Below are positions 21,773 to 21,828 of a stretch of 21,828 nucleotides of DNA, piece by piece. Below the pieces are notes generated by a model. It was not told the DNA's origin and did no database searches. It worked only from the letters and a program-made list of their open reading frames with translations. The position numbers and the translations under genes are program-made. Position 1 is the first letter of the stretch, and each line of letters opens with the position of its first letter. Source of the DNA: Clostridiales bacterium (GTDB lineage: Bacteria > Bacillota > Clostridia > Oscillospirales > Oscillospiraceae); the NCBI GenBank assembly GCA_021205375.1, contig JAJPXR010000192.1, positions 1 through 21,828 of the forward strand. The letters run 5' to 3'.

Positions 21773-21828
21773 GCTTTTTTCTCCTGTAAAAGTCCCAGTT
21801 TTATAAGGTTCTATGTCAAGAGTTGGGG

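Noticed and set aside
21814..21819. A perfect minus-strand TTGACA
   Set aside because: No -10-like hexamer lies 16-18 nt downstream (the 17-nt position reads GGGACT), so it is not a usable -35 by eye.
1..21828. CRISPR array, tRNA/rRNA, transposase, phage or defence genes
   Set aside because: I looked on both strands and saw no regularly spaced repeats, cloverleaf-like sequence or matching protein motifs; all reading frames of note are metabolic, transport or regulatory.

Overview
The window reads as a hemicellulose (glucuronoxylan) utilisation locus from a GC-rich gut Clostridia, most like the Oscillospiraceae (Flavonifractor/Oscillibacter-type). The basis is strong AGGAGG ribosome binding sites, GC-rich Firmicute-type proteins, LplA/LplB/YtcP-type sugar import without a local ATPase, and intergenic GC-rich palindromes. 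The genus is inference only. All genes but one lie on the minus strand, so transcription runs from high to low coordinates.

Layout in transcription order. (1) 21.7-17.8 kb: an AT-rich promoter region with a perfect TATAAT, then a three-part SGNH esterase (probable acetyl-xylan esterase) and a GH3 beta-xylosidase/glucosidase, ending at a perfect 20-bp palindrome that looks like a terminator or attenuator. (2) 17.6-13.8 kb: two ABC permeases and a large lipoprotein solute-binding protein. (3) 13.5-6.9 kb: a 1170-residue GH2 glycosidase, a cysteine desulfurase whose start overlaps the GH2 stop by 4 nt, and a GH67 alpha-glucuronidase. (4) 6.0-6.9 kb, plus strand: an AraC-family regulator, convergent with GH67 and divergent from a membrane-anchored hypothetical protein and a YesL-like DUF624 protein. 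(5) 4.4-0 kb: xylulokinase, a DUF4867 cupin-like protein, an L-fucose-isomerase-family protein, a small lipoprotein, and the first 13 codons of another gene that runs off the window.

How the genes fit together: the ABC system would import acetylated, (methyl)glucuronate-decorated xylo-oligosaccharides. The four carbohydrate-active enzymes lack visible signal peptides, so side chains and backbone would be removed in the cytoplasm: acetyl by the SGNH esterase, uronate by GH67, xylose by GH3, other residues by GH2. Pentose then enters metabolism through an isomerase and xylulokinase. No canonical xylose isomerase is in the window; a FucI-family isomerase and a DUF4867 protein sit next to the kinase instead.

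The points most worth a second look are this possible non-canonical isomerase/cupin/kinase module, the translationally coupled cysteine desulfurase inside a glycosidase operon, and a ~39-nt dispersed repeat present both between genes and in frame inside the GH2 gene. The GH2 protein also has a duplicated C-terminal module, and there are several unassigned GC-rich hairpins and putative operator repeats. No tRNA, rRNA, CRISPR array or insertion sequence was seen.
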